From Caulobacteraceae bacterium (GTDB taxonomy: Bacteria; Pseudomonadota; Alphaproteobacteria; Caulobacterales; Caulobacteraceae): a stretch of 28,597 bases of DNA. Positions within the stretch are counted from its first letter, which is position 1. Every line of letters begins with the position of its first letter. The notes below the pieces were generated by a model. The model was not told the DNA's origin, ran no database searches, and saw only the letters and a program-made list of their open reading frames with translations. The position numbers and the translations under genes are program-made. Below are positions 1 through 9,137 of the stretch, piece after piece. The stretch covers positions 1 through 28,597 of the forward strand of contig JADZBR010000068.1 of NCBI GenBank assembly GCA_020852035.1, in the 5' to 3' direction.

Positions 1-2
1 TC

Positions 3-581
3 GAAGGCACCTGGAACGACAGGGAAACCACCCTGGCGATCCTCAAGCCGGTGTCGACGTTCATCCTCGCCGCGGTGGTGATCGACGCCGACGCCCTGAT
101 GAGCGCGCGCACCATCGAGCGGTCGGATATCCTGATGTTGTCGGGCGAGGCGATCCGCAGGGCCATGAGCGCCGATGCGGCCTTCGCCGTCGATGTCGCC
201 CAGGAGCTGGCCGGGTGCTACCGCGGGCTGGTCCGGGCGCTGAAGAACCAGAAGCTGCGGGGCGGCATCGAGCGTCTCGCCAACTACCTCATCACCCAGC
301 GGCTGCGTCAGGGCGGAGACCCCACCTTCACCCTGCCGCACGAGAAGCGCGTGCTCGCCTCGCTGCTCGGCATGACGCCGGAGAACCTGTCGCGGGCCTT
401 CGCGACCCTGGCCGACTACGGCGTCGAGGTGCACGGCCCGCAGGTGACCGTCACCCGGCCGGTGGTGCTGAACCGCCTCGCCAAGCCCGACCCCCTGATC
501 GACAACCATCAGCCGGTGACCGGCGAACTCACCAGCAAGGCCCAGCGCGAGCGCTGGCCGCGCCCGGTCAAGGTCGCCTGA
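3..581 (+). CDS. Crp/Fnr-family transcriptional regulator (5' end outside window)
   Basis: The frame is open from base 3 with no start, so the N-terminal part of the cyclic-nucleotide-type beta roll is missing. What remains is the end of that sensor fold, the long dimerisation helix and a C-terminal winged helix-turn-helix. The recognition helix (bases about 372-410) reads MTPENLSRAF, with Glu at 381-383, Ser at 390-392 and Arg at 393-395. This E-x-x-S-R pattern is the one FNR, FixK and DNR proteins use to read TTGA half-sites. The protein is therefore a candidate reader of the TTG-N8-CAA boxes found throughout this window. After the helix-turn-helix there is an unusually long tail of about 45 residues, rich in Pro, Arg and Lys. 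It ends 7 bases from the convergent moaA stop. Whether the effector is NO, oxygen or something else cannot be told without the N-terminus. Confidence 0.85.
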   Translation, partial: EGTWNDRETTLAILKPVSTFILAAVVIDADALMSARTIERSDILMLSGEAIRRAMSADAAFAVDVAQELAGCYRGLVRALKNQKLRGGIERLANYLITQRLRQGGDPTFTLPHEKRVLASLLGMTPENLSRAFATLADYGVEVHGPQVTVTRPVVLNRLAKPDPLIDNHQPVTGELTSKAQRERWPRPVKVA

Positions 582-588
582 CGCCCGG

Positions 589-1566
589 TCAGCCGCCGAA
601 CTGGGCCAGCTGGCGGGTGTCTCCGCTGTCGGCTTCGTGCAGGCGATGGCCCGCGGGCTTGCCGACGAGCGCCTGGCGGATACGCGCCTGCAGGGCCTCG
701 GTGGCGTCGGCCTGCAGCAGATCGCGCAGGTCGACTCCGAGTTCGCCGAACAGGCACAGCCGCAACTGACCCCGCGCGGTGACCCGCAGCCGGTTGCAGC
801 CGTCGCAGAAGCTCGGCGCATAGGGCGCGATCAGGCCGATGCGGCCGGCATGGTCCGGATGGGTGAACTCGATCGCCGGGCCGTCGTCGAAGGCGCGCTC
901 GCGCCGCGCCCAGCCGCGGGCCTCCAGCCAGTCGGTCAGCCGGCGGCCTGGCGCGTGGTGCGCGGCGAAGTACTCGGCGTTGTCGCCCGTCCGCATCAGT
1001 TCGATGAAGCGCACGGCGATGGGCCGGTCGCGCACGAAATCGGCGAAGGCGTCGAAACCGGCGTCCACGGACTCGCGCAGCAGCACGCCGTTGACCTTCA
1101 CGGTGGGGACTCCCAGCGCCAGGGCCCGGTCGAGGCCCCGGACCACCGACGCCAGCCGGTCGTGGCCGGTGATCTGACGGAACGTCTCTCGGTCGAGCGA
1201 GTCGATGCTGACGTTGAGGTTGGTGAGGCCGGCCTCGCGCCAGGGCGCGATCTGCCGCTCCAGGTTCCAGCCGTTGGTGGTGATGCAGACCTTGCCGACG
1301 CCCGGGACCTGCGCCGTCCGGGCGATGATTTCGGAAAGGTCGCGCCGCACGCTGGGCTCGCCGCCGGTCAGGCGCACCTTGCCGACGCCGAAGCCGGCGA
1401 AGGCCCGCACAACCCGTTCGGCTTCCTGGGGCGTAAGGAAGTTCATCGACCCGGACTTCCGGTATCCGTCCGGCAGGCAGTAGGTGCAGCGGAAGTTGCA
1501 CACCTCGGTGAGCGAGAGCCGCAGGTAGTGGAAGCGGCGGCCGAAGCCGTCGACAAGCGATTGCAA
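589..1566 (-). CDS. moaA: GTP 3',8-cyclase MoaA (molybdenum cofactor biosynthesis)
   Basis: MoaA is a radical-SAM enzyme that rearranges GTP in the first step of molybdenum cofactor synthesis; its product goes to MoaC. With the start used here the protein has 325 residues, normal for the family. It has the N-terminal radical-SAM cluster motif CNFRCTYC (Cys23, 27, 30), the LTGGEP SAM-binding stretch, a C-terminal second cluster motif C-x2-C-x13-C (CDGC...LRLC), and the conserved C-terminal Gly-Gly. The start is the TTG at 1564-1566: it has AAGGAG 7 bases upstream and leads straight into the family's usual N-terminus. An in-frame ATG at 1698 would add 44 low-complexity residues unlike MoaA. A perfect FNR-type palindrome lies at 1741-1754, giving a predicted leader of about 140 nt. 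Other early cofactor genes (moaC, moaD, moaE) are absent from the window. Identity is firm; the start is likely. Confidence 0.95.
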   Translation of the reverse strand: MQSLVDGFGRRFHYLRLSLTEVCNFRCTYCLPDGYRKSGSMNFLTPQEAERVVRAFAGFGVGKVRLTGGEPSVRRDLSEIIARTAQVPGVGKVCITTNGWNLERQIAPWREAGLTNLNVSIDSLDRETFRQITGHDRLASVVRGLDRALALGVPTVKVNGVLLRESVDAGFDAFADFVRDRPIAVRFIELMRTGDNAEYFAAHHAPGRRLTDWLEARGWARRERAFDDGPAIEFTHPDHAGRIGLIAPYAPSFCDGCNRLRVTARGQLRLCLFGELGVDLRDLLQADATEALQARIRQALVGKPAGHRLHEADSGDTRQLAQFGG

Positions 1567-1740
1567 CGCAAGGCTCCTTTCCAAGCGCGGGAGGCGGTGG
1601 CGTTTCCCCCACAGCCCTTGCCGGATAGCCGGCGCGGCGGCCGGGCCGTGGCGCGGGTGCGCTTTAGGCCGGGACGCTCGGAGCAGGTGCGGCCGCACGC
1701 CGACCGCACAGCCGGCTTAGCCGATTTCGCTTCGGCCGCT

Positions 1741-1754
1741 TTGACGCCGGTCAA
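1741..1754 (-). promoter_or_regulatory. FNR/FixK/DNR-type box upstream of moaA
   Basis: TTGAC-GCCG-GTCAA is a perfect inverted repeat of the TTG-N8-CAA class, in the gap between the nrdJ stop and the moaA start. With the box centred at -41.5, transcription of moaA would begin near 1706. The motif is seen directly; which Crp/Fnr protein binds it is inferred. Confidence 0.65.
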
Positions 1755-1779
1755 GCCGGCGGGGCGAAACCCGCCGCCT

Positions 1780-3984
1780 TCAGCCGCACTTGGAGTAGCC
1801 GCAGGAGAGGCAGGCGTCGCACCCCTCCTTGCGTTGCAGGTCGAAGCCGCCGCAGCGCGGGCACGCGGCCGCGGCCAGTGGCGGCGCGCCCGGAGCCGCG
1901 TGCGGTTCCGCCGCCGCGGGCGACGCCGCCGCGCCGCCGAGGTGCCGCTCGAGAATCCCGCCGATCGCGGCCAGCAGCGAGGGCACGTAGCGCCCTCCCA
2001 GCCAGGCGCCGCCGCGCGGGTCGAAGACCGCCTTCAGTTCTTCGGCGACGAAGCTCACGTCGCCGCCTCTGCGGAAGACGGCCGAGACCATCCGGGTGAG
2101 ACCCAGGGTCCAGGCGTAATGCTCCATGTTCTTGGAGTTGACGAAGATCTCGAACGGCCGCCGCCGCCCATCCGCATCGGCGATGTCGTTGATCGTCACA
2201 TAGGTCGCGTGCGCGCTGTCGGGCCAGGCGATCTTGTAGGTGGCGCCGTCCAGGGCCTCCGGGCGAGGCGCCAGCTTTGGTTCCGGCGGCGGCCCGACGG
2301 AGAGCACCGAGCCGGTGATCGCATTGGGTCGATAGGTAGTGAGGCCCTTGCAACCCAGGGCGTAGGCTTCGCGATAGACGTTCTGGAACGCATCGAAGGC
2401 GATGTCTTCCGGGCAGTTGATGGTCTTGGAGATCGAGCTGTCGACATGCCTCTGCGCCGCCGCCTGCATCCGCAGGTGGTCGGAGGGCGCGAGGTCCTGG
2501 GCGCTGACGAAGCTGGCTTCGGGCGGCGGGGCCTCGCCGTGCAACCGCTTCCAGACCGCCAGGGCGTAGTCCTCGACGGCTTCGTCGCGCGTGGACCCGT
2601 CCGGCTGGCGGATCTTGCGCGTATAGCTGTAGGCGAACACCGGCTCGATGCCGGACGAGACGTTGCCGGCCAGCAGCGAGGTGGTGCCGGTCGGCGCGAT
2701 CGAGGTGAGGCAGCCGTTGCGAAGGCCGTGTCGGGCGATCAGTTCGCGGGTCTGCGGGTCGAGCGCCCGCAGGTTGGGCCGTTCCAGGATCGCCGGATCG
2801 TAGAGCGGGAAGGCGCCCTTCTCCTCGGCCAGGGCGGCCGAGGCCCGATAGGCTTCGCGCTGCAGGCGCCCCAGCCAGCGGCCGGTCAGCGCCGCCGCCG
2901 CGTCGCTGCCGTAGGGAACGCCGCAGAACACCAGCGCGTCAGCCAGCCCGGTCACGCCCAGGCCGACGCGGCGTTTGGTCTTGGCCTCCTTCTCCTGAGC
3001 CTTCAGGGGATAGCGCGAGAGGTCGATGACATTGTCGAGCATGCGGACCGCCGTGTGGGCCAGCTCGCTCAGGCCCTCTTCGTCGAGTTCCGCCCCGGGC
3101 TGGAACGGCGAGGTCACCAGGCGCGCCAGGTTGATCGAGCCGAGCAGGCAGGCGCCGTAGGGCGGCAGCATCTGTTCGCCGCAGGGATTGCTGGCGGTGA
3201 TCGTCTCGCAATAGTCGAGATTGTTCCGCGCGTTCACCTGATCGATGAAGATCACGCCCGGCTCGGCCGCGTCGTAGGTCGCCTGCATGAGCCGTCGCCA
3301 GAGCTCACTCGCGCGGACCGTCCGCACCTGCCGCCCCTCGAACACCAGCGGCCAGTCGGCGTCGGCCTCCAGGGCGGCCATGAAGGCGTCGGGCGTCAGC
3401 ACCGAGAGGTTGAAGTTGCGGAACCTCCTGGGGTCGCGCTTGGCGTCGATGAAGGCTTCGATGTCCGGGTGGTCGATCCGCAGGCAGCCCATCATCGCCC
3501 CGCGCCGCTGGCCCGCGGAAAGGATGGTCCGGCACATGGCGTCCCAGACGTCCATGAAGCTGAGCGGTCCCGAAGCGTCGGCCCCGACCCCCAGCACCGC
3601 CGCCCCGGACGGCCGGACGGTGGAGAAGTCCATGCCGACCCCGCCGCCCTGCTGCAGGGTCAGCGCGGCCTCGCGGACATGCGCGAAGATGCCGCCGAGA
3701 TCGTCCGGCACGCGGCCCATCACGAAGCAGTTGAACAGGGTGACCTTTCGCCCGGCGCCGGCGCCGGCAAGAATGCGGCCGGCCGGCAGGAACCGATGAT
3801 CGCGCAGGGCTTCGAGGAATCGCGCCTGCGTGGTCGAGCGCAGGGCGGGGTCCTCGGCCAGCGAAAGCGTGCTCGCCACGCGCCGCCAGGTCGCCTCCAC
3901 CGTCGCATCGCCTTCGCCGTCGTGCGGGTTGAAGCGATACTTGCTGGCCCAGATTTCGCCTGCCAGCGGGTTGTCGAACGCCAT
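1780..3984 (-). CDS. nrdJ: Adenosylcobalamin-dependent (class II) ribonucleotide reductase
   Basis: This enzyme reduces ribonucleotides to deoxyribonucleotides using a radical generated from coenzyme B12. It needs no oxygen, so it can supply DNA precursors under anoxia. The 734-residue protein has the NPCGE finger-loop motif (Asn266, thiyl Cys268, Glu270). A second loop cysteine, Cys279, and Cys86 in the NCFVMG segment are the expected redox pair. It also has the APTGTTS phosphate-binding loop and a Cys-rich C-terminus (CPRCGG...CDACLSCGYSKCG) typical of the tail that re-reduces the active site. The ATG at 3984 is chosen because MAFDNPLAGEIW resembles family N-termini and GGAG lies 9 bases upstream; an ATG at 3999 adds five residues. 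At 734 residues it is much shorter than the roughly 1200-residue NrdJ common in alphaproteobacteria, so it may be a second, anaerobically induced copy. An FNR-type box lies in the divergent gap. A partial cobT at the right end hints at B12 synthesis. Confidence 0.95.
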   Translation of the reverse strand: MAFDNPLAGEIWASKYRFNPHDGEGDATVEATWRRVASTLSLAEDPALRSTTQARFLEALRDHRFLPAGRILAGAGAGRKVTLFNCFVMGRVPDDLGGIFAHVREAALTLQQGGGVGMDFSTVRPSGAAVLGVGADASGPLSFMDVWDAMCRTILSAGQRRGAMMGCLRIDHPDIEAFIDAKRDPRRFRNFNLSVLTPDAFMAALEADADWPLVFEGRQVRTVRASELWRRLMQATYDAAEPGVIFIDQVNARNNLDYCETITASNPCGEQMLPPYGACLLGSINLARLVTSPFQPGAELDEEGLSELAHTAVRMLDNVIDLSRYPLKAQEKEAKTKRRVGLGVTGLADALVFCGVPYGSDAAAALTGRWLGRLQREAYRASAALAEEKGAFPLYDPAILERPNLRALDPQTRELIARHGLRNGCLTSIAPTGTTSLLAGNVSSGIEPVFAYSYTRKIRQPDGSTRDEAVEDYALAVWKRLHGEAPPPEASFVSAQDLAPSDHLRMQAAAQRHVDSSISKTINCPEDIAFDAFQNVYREAYALGCKGLTTYRPNAITGSVLSVGPPPEPKLAPRPEALDGATYKIAWPDSAHATYVTINDIADADGRRRPFEIFVNSKNMEHYAWTLGLTRMVSAVFRRGGDVSFVAEELKAVFDPRGGAWLGGRYVPSLLAAIGGILERHLGGAAASPAAAEPHAAPGAPPLAAAACPRCGGFDLQRKEGCDACLSCGYSKCG

Positions 3985-4041
3985 AGCCCTGGTCTCCACA
4001 TGCTCGGAGGGTCAGGCTCGCCGATTCCCCGTGGCCGCGGC

Positions 4042-4067
4042 TGTCGCAGGGGGGGTGTCGCAGGGGG
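4042..4067. repeat. Tandem 12-bp direct repeat in the nrdJ/RIC promoter gap
   Basis: TGTCGCAGGGGG occurs at 4042-4053 and again at 4056-4067, a 14-base period. A related TTGTCGCGGG follows at 4089. The repeats sit between the nrdJ start and the FNR-type box, close to where an nrdJ transcript driven by that box would start (about 4054). No known binding protein is recognised. Repeat slippage is possible, but phased operator sites are also possible. Confidence 0.5.
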
Positions 4068-4088
4068 CCAAAAACGACAAGGCCGCGA

Positions 4089-4102
4089 TTGTCGCGGGTC
4101 AA
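4089..4102 (+). promoter_or_regulatory. FNR/FixK/DNR-type box between nrdJ and the RIC-like gene
   Basis: TTGTC-GCGG-GTCAA matches TTG-N8-CAA. Placed at -41.5 it predicts a start near 4137 for the rightward gene (38-nt leader containing AAGGAG) or near 4054 for nrdJ (70-nt leader). The box could serve both. Confidence 0.6.
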
Positions 4103-4174
4103 GGCCTGCCAGGGTCGCGCTCAAGGCGCCCGGCGAGCAGCGGCGGTAAGGCTTGCGTCGCAAGGAGCCTTCCC

Positions 4175-4717
4175 GTGCCTGACGACGCCTCCGCCCCTCC
4201 CGGCCGTTCCCCGCCAGCCGACGGCTTTCAATGCGCGCTGGTGGCGACCGCCAGGGGCGCGCCTCCGCGGGACGCGGCGGAACTCATCGCCTTGATCCTC
4301 ACCCGATATCACGAGACCCATCGGCGGGAGTTCCCGCAGGCCATTCAGCTGGCCCGCGAGGTGGAGGCGGCGCACGCGGGCGAGGCTGCCTGCCCGCGAG
4401 GGCTGGCCGATCATCTGCTCTTCATGGCCGACGACCTGGAAAGCCACCAGCTGCGCGAGGAGCAGGTGCTGTTTCCGATGATCCTCGCCGGCGGAGGGCC
4501 GATGGTGAAGTTTCCCATCGGGCGCATGATGCAGGAGCACGAGGACGTCGCCGAGCAGCTGAAACAGCTGCGCGCCCTCACCAACCAGCACCAGGCTCCG
4601 GCCGGCGCCTGCGCCGCCTGGCGGGCGCTCGCGCGGGCCTGTCGGAAGCTCGACGAGGATCTCTGCGAACATATGCGCCTGGAGAACGAGGTGCTGTTCG
4701 CCCGGTTTCTTACCTGA
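4175..4717 (+). CDS. RIC/YtfE-type di-iron hemerythrin-like protein, lacking the ScdA N-terminal domain
   Basis: RIC (YtfE/ScdA) proteins restore iron centres damaged by nitric oxide and oxidants. This 180-residue protein holds only the helical hemerythrin-like domain. Its candidate iron ligands are His46, His67, His91, Glu95, His122, His166 and Glu170. These have the same spacing (21, 24, 4, 31, 44, 4) as the ligands known for E. coli YtfE (H84, H105, H129, E133, H160, H204, E208, from memory of the published structure). The usual N-terminal DUF542/ScdA_N domain, which carries a CP motif, is absent; the first 30 residues are Pro/Ala-rich and look disordered. The start is the GTG at 4175 with AAGGAG 7 bases upstream. 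The gene is divergent from nrdJ, shares an FNR-type box with it, and is followed by a strong terminator. A paralogue lies at 9672. The fold is firm; the exact role is inferred. Confidence 0.85.
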   Translation: MPDDASAPPGRSPPADGFQCALVATARGAPPRDAAELIALILTRYHETHRREFPQAIQLAREVEAAHAGEAACPRGLADHLLFMADDLESHQLREEQVLFPMILAGGGPMVKFPIGRMMQEHEDVAEQLKQLRALTNQHQAPAGACAAWRALARACRKLDEDLCEHMRLENEVLFARFLT

Positions 4718-4791
4718 CGCCCGCGTGGCGCGCGCGTCGAGCGGGGTAGTCTCGGCATTTCAACGCGCGTCACTTAGATCGGTCGGGCGGC

Positions 4792-4830
4792 GCGGCGGGT
4801 GGACCCCAGAGGTTCCCCGCCGCTTTTTTT
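4792..4830 (+). terminator. Rho-independent terminator after the RIC-like gene
   Basis: GCGGCGGG, a bulged T, then GGACC pair with GGTTCCCCGCCGC around a CCAGA loop (13 base pairs, one wobble), followed directly by seven T residues. The T-tract ends on the last base of the convergent moeA stop codon. The opposite strand has no T-tract, so the terminator acts on the rightward transcript. Confidence 0.85.
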
Positions 4831-6020
4831 CAGAAGGCCAGCACCTCGACCGCTTCGCCCCGCGCCAGCGGTTCGACGCCGGCGCGCCGTCGGACCAGGA
4901 CGTCGGCGGCCGCCAACTGCTTTTGCAGGCTGGAGTCCTGATCGGCTAGCAGTCGCACTTCCGCGCCGACGCGGCGCCCGCGCAGGAAGCCGTCGCGGCG
5001 GTCGCCGCGGGGCAGGTCGCACCTCGACGCTGCGGTCCGCCAGGCGAGCGCATCGGCCGGCGAGCGTCCGCCGAGCCCGGCCAGCAGGGGGACCAGGAAC
5101 AGCCGCGCCGTCACCATCGCCGCCGAGGGGTTGCCCGGCAGCCCGATCACGATACGGCCCCGCGCCTGTCCGGCCCACACCGGCTTGCCCGGCTTGATCG
5201 CGACCTTCTCGAAGATGAAGCTGAGCCCGAAGGGCGCGAACATGGCTTTCGAGTAGTCGCGCTCGCCCACCGAGGCGCCGCCGATGACGACCACCAGATC
5301 GGCCGCGTCGAGGGCCGCGTCGGCCGCCTGCCGCAGCTCGGCCGGATCGTCCGGCAGCCTTCGCCGGCCGACGAGATCCCCGCCCCATTCGCGGACCAGC
5401 GCGCCGACCCCGAAGGAGACGCTCTCCGGAACCGCGTGCGGCGAAAGGCCCGCCTGGCCGGGGCTGACCAGTTCGTCGCCGGTGCACAGGACCGCCACGC
5501 GCGGCTTCCTGTAGACGTCCAAGGTGTCGCGGTCGGCCGCCGCGGCGGTCACCAGCGCCTTGGGCGACAGCAGCGTCCCCGCCGCGAGGAGCGTGTCGCC
5601 GGCGCGGAAGTCGGACCCCTCGGCGCGGACATGGCGGGCCTCGCCAGGGCAGGCGTCGAAGCGGATGTGCTGGGCATCGCGCGCGACCCGCTCCTGGATC
5701 ACCACGCGGCTCGCTCCGGCGGGCAGGCGCGCGCCGGTGAAGATGCGCACGCAGCTGCCGGGTTCGAGGGGAAGCTCGTGACCCTTCGGGCCGGCGAACA
5801 CTTCGCCCACCACCTTCAGCCGGGTTCCGCCGACGCGGATGTCCGCATCGCGTATGGCGTAGCCGTCCATAGCCGACACCGCCGCCGAGGGCGCCGAGCG
5901 GGCCGCTGTGACGGGCGCCGCGAGCACCCGGTTCCAGGCGTCCTCCAGCGGCACGGCTTCGACGCCGAGCGGGCGGGCGACGGCGAACAGCCGACCACAG
6001 GCTTCATCGAAGCCGATCAC
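4830..6020 (-). CDS. moeA: Molybdopterin molybdenumtransferase MoeA
   Basis: MoeA inserts molybdate into adenylylated molybdopterin, the metal-insertion step of cofactor synthesis. The 396-residue length is usual for the family. Family motifs are present in order: SAMDGYA (49-55), CTGDEL (179-184), GGASVGERD (247-255) and the PGNPSA loop (295-300). The C-terminal beta domain follows. The segment at about 198-205, often containing a conserved Asn-Ser, reads PESVSFG here, a modest departure. The start is a GTG at 6020 that overlaps the moaB stop by 4 bases (GTGA), so the two genes should be translationally coupled. Transcription probably comes from the FNR-type box upstream of moaB. A long poly-T terminator from the facing gene abuts its stop codon. 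Confidence 0.94.
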   Translation of the reverse strand: MIGFDEACGRLFAVARPLGVEAVPLEDAWNRVLAAPVTAARSAPSAAVSAMDGYAIRDADIRVGGTRLKVVGEVFAGPKGHELPLEPGSCVRIFTGARLPAGASRVVIQERVARDAQHIRFDACPGEARHVRAEGSDFRAGDTLLAAGTLLSPKALVTAAAADRDTLDVYRKPRVAVLCTGDELVSPGQAGLSPHAVPESVSFGVGALVREWGGDLVGRRRLPDDPAELRQAADAALDAADLVVVIGGASVGERDYSKAMFAPFGLSFIFEKVAIKPGKPVWAGQARGRIVIGLPGNPSAAMVTARLFLVPLLAGLGGRSPADALAWRTAASRCDLPRGDRRDGFLRGRRVGAEVRLLADQDSSLQKQLAAADVLVRRRAGVEPLARGEAVEVLAF

Positions 6021-6613
6021 GGGCAGACGCCGCGATAGCGGGGAATCTGCCCGACCAGAGAACAGGGTCGGAAGCGGCTGTCGAGCTCCTCGGCGAGCAC
6101 CAGGTCCCAGGCGTCGCGGCAGGCGCCCGTCGAGCCCGGAACGCAGAAGACGAAGGTTTCGCCGATCTGGCCGGCCAGCGCGCGCGACTGCAAGGTCGAG
6201 ACGCCCACCGTGCCGTAGCTCTTGCTGTGGAAGACGGCGGCGAAGCCATCCATCTCCCGGCGAAGCAACGGGCGCACCGCCTCCGGCGTGACATCGCGCG
6301 GCGCAAACCCGGTGCCGCCCGTGGTCAGGATCACGTCGATCTCCCCGGTGTCGGCCCAGCCGCGCACCTGCGCCTGGATGGCGGCGATCTCGTCGGCGAC
6401 GATCTTGCGGTCCGCCAGCCGATGTCCCGCCGCGACAAGCCGGTCCGCCAGCAGGCCGCCGGAGGTGTCCGTGGCGCGCACGCGCGTGTCCGAGATCGTC
6501 AGGACCGCGATGTTCAGCGGATAGAAGGGCAGGGCGGGATCGATGCCTGGCGCGCGGGCGCGGCGCTCCGCGGCCGGCGGCGCGGCTAGCGCCGCGGATG
6601 CACCCTGGGTCAT
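6017..6613 (-). CDS. moaB: Molybdenum cofactor biosynthesis protein B (MoaB/Mog family)
   Basis: This family binds molybdopterin; MogA-type members adenylylate it before MoeA acts. The 198-residue protein has an N-terminal extension of about 30 residues, then the MoCF_biosynth fold with SDTR (41-44), the TTGGTGFAPRDVTPEA signature (97-112) and PGSTGACRDAW (159-169). No later methionine gives a full domain, so the ATG at 6613 is used; a weak AAGGA lies 10 bases upstream. The gene is first in a moaB-moeA operon with a 4-base overlap. An FNR-type box at 6670-6683, placed at -41.5, predicts a leader of about 22 nt. MoaB and MogA activities cannot be told apart from sequence alone here, but pairing with moeA fits adenylyltransferase and insertase working together. 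Confidence 0.9.
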   Translation of the reverse strand: MTQGASAALAAPPAAERRARAPGIDPALPFYPLNIAVLTISDTRVRATDTSGGLLADRLVAAGHRLADRKIVADEIAAIQAQVRGWADTGEIDVILTTGGTGFAPRDVTPEAVRPLLRREMDGFAAVFHSKSYGTVGVSTLQSRALAGQIGETFVFCVPGSTGACRDAWDLVLAEELDSRFRPCSLVGQIPRYRGVCP

Positions 6614-6669
6614 GAGCGAGGCGTCCTTTGCATGAGTTGGAAGCCTACCGAGATCGCGCCGCGCGGACT

Positions 6670-6683
6670 TTGTCCGAGATCAA
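6670..6683 (-). promoter_or_regulatory. FNR/FixK/DNR-type box for moaB-moeA
   Basis: TTGTC-CGAG-ATCAA (TTGAT-CTCG-GACAA on the gene strand) matches TTG-N8-CAA. Its centre lies 63 bases from the moaB ATG, predicting a start near 6635. Confidence 0.65.
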
Positions 6684-6717
6684 GTCGGCCGGCGAAGACG
6701 AGGCGCCAACCGGCGGC

Positions 6718-6731
6718 TTGACCAACGACAA
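6718..6731 (+). promoter_or_regulatory. FNR/FixK/DNR-type box for the hybrid kinase gene
   Basis: TTGAC-CAAC-GACAA matches TTG-N8-CAA. Placed at -41.5, transcription starts near 6766. That lies downstream of the first possible ATG (6755) and 28 nt before the ATG at 6794, so it favours the later start. Confidence 0.6.
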
Positions 6732-6793
6732 ATGCTCGGCAGGCGGGTGGCGCTATGGTCGGGGTCCATGACGCGGCGTGGGGGTGGCTCCGC

Positions 6794-8794
<2,001 letters not shown>

Positions 8795-8809
8795 TCGGGG
8801 CGCCGCTGT

Positions 8810-8989
8810 TCAGCTGACCAGGCGGAAGACGATCCTGTCGCCGCACCGCACCTCGACCGCCTCGGCCTGCTCCTGCTCGAGGAGTTCGCGGGCCCGTCGC
8901 ACGAGGTCGCGTTCCGACTCGCAGACGACCGGCACGAAGCGGGGCCGCCGGTGCGAGTCCGAGACATAGAACTCGTAGGGGGTGGTCAT
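8810..8989 (-). CDS. Small conserved-looking 59-residue protein, function unknown
   Basis: The protein is predicted cytosolic: a short beta strand region (EFYVSDS), an Arg/Pro linker, a helix (about 24-40, ERDLVRRARELLEQ) and a final beta hairpin (VEVRCGDRIVFRL). It can be aligned without gaps over the central part with the 63-residue protein at 16759: a Phe, then Cys, Glu, Leu and Arg-Glu-x-Leu at matching spacing, followed by Gly-Asp/Glu-x-Ile. That similarity is the main evidence that both are real genes. No Shine-Dalgarno sequence is visible. The half-conserved FNR-type box centred at 9030.5 lies exactly 41.5 bases from the A of the ATG, so the message could be leaderless. The gene converges on the hybrid kinase gene with a 15-base gap. 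Confidence 0.65.
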   Translation of the reverse strand: MTTPYEFYVSDSHRRPRFVPVVCESERDLVRRARELLEQEQAEAVEVRCGDRIVFRLVS

Positions 8990-9023
8990 GCGCCGATCAT
9001 GTGCGCGCGCCGAGGGGCGGCCC

Positions 9024-9037
9024 ATGACCTGGATCAA
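9024..9037. promoter_or_regulatory. Near-consensus FNR-type box between the 59-residue gene and the SRPBCC gene
   Basis: ATGAC-CTGG-ATCAA differs from TTG-N8-CAA only in the first base. It predicts a rightward start near 9072 (66-nt leader) and a leftward start exactly at the ATG of the 59-residue gene. Confidence 0.45.
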
Positions 9038-9137
9038 ACAACCGCCGACGGTCCGGGCCCGTCCTTCGCGGCCGGAGCTTGCGCCAGCGCAACGACGGCG
9101 GGCCAGCCGGCCGGCATCGAGGCGGGAGGAGGTTCCC

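Noticed and set aside
2330..2341. TAGGTAGTG, similar to the FixJ-like motif
   Set aside because: It lies inside nrdJ coding sequence and lacks the following TTCCC part.
637..4149. Very long open frame (over 1100 codons) on the plus strand opposite moaA and nrdJ
   Set aside because: It is antisense to two well-recognised genes, rich in Arg/Gly/Ala/Gln, and has no domain; it arises from the GC-rich third positions of the real genes.
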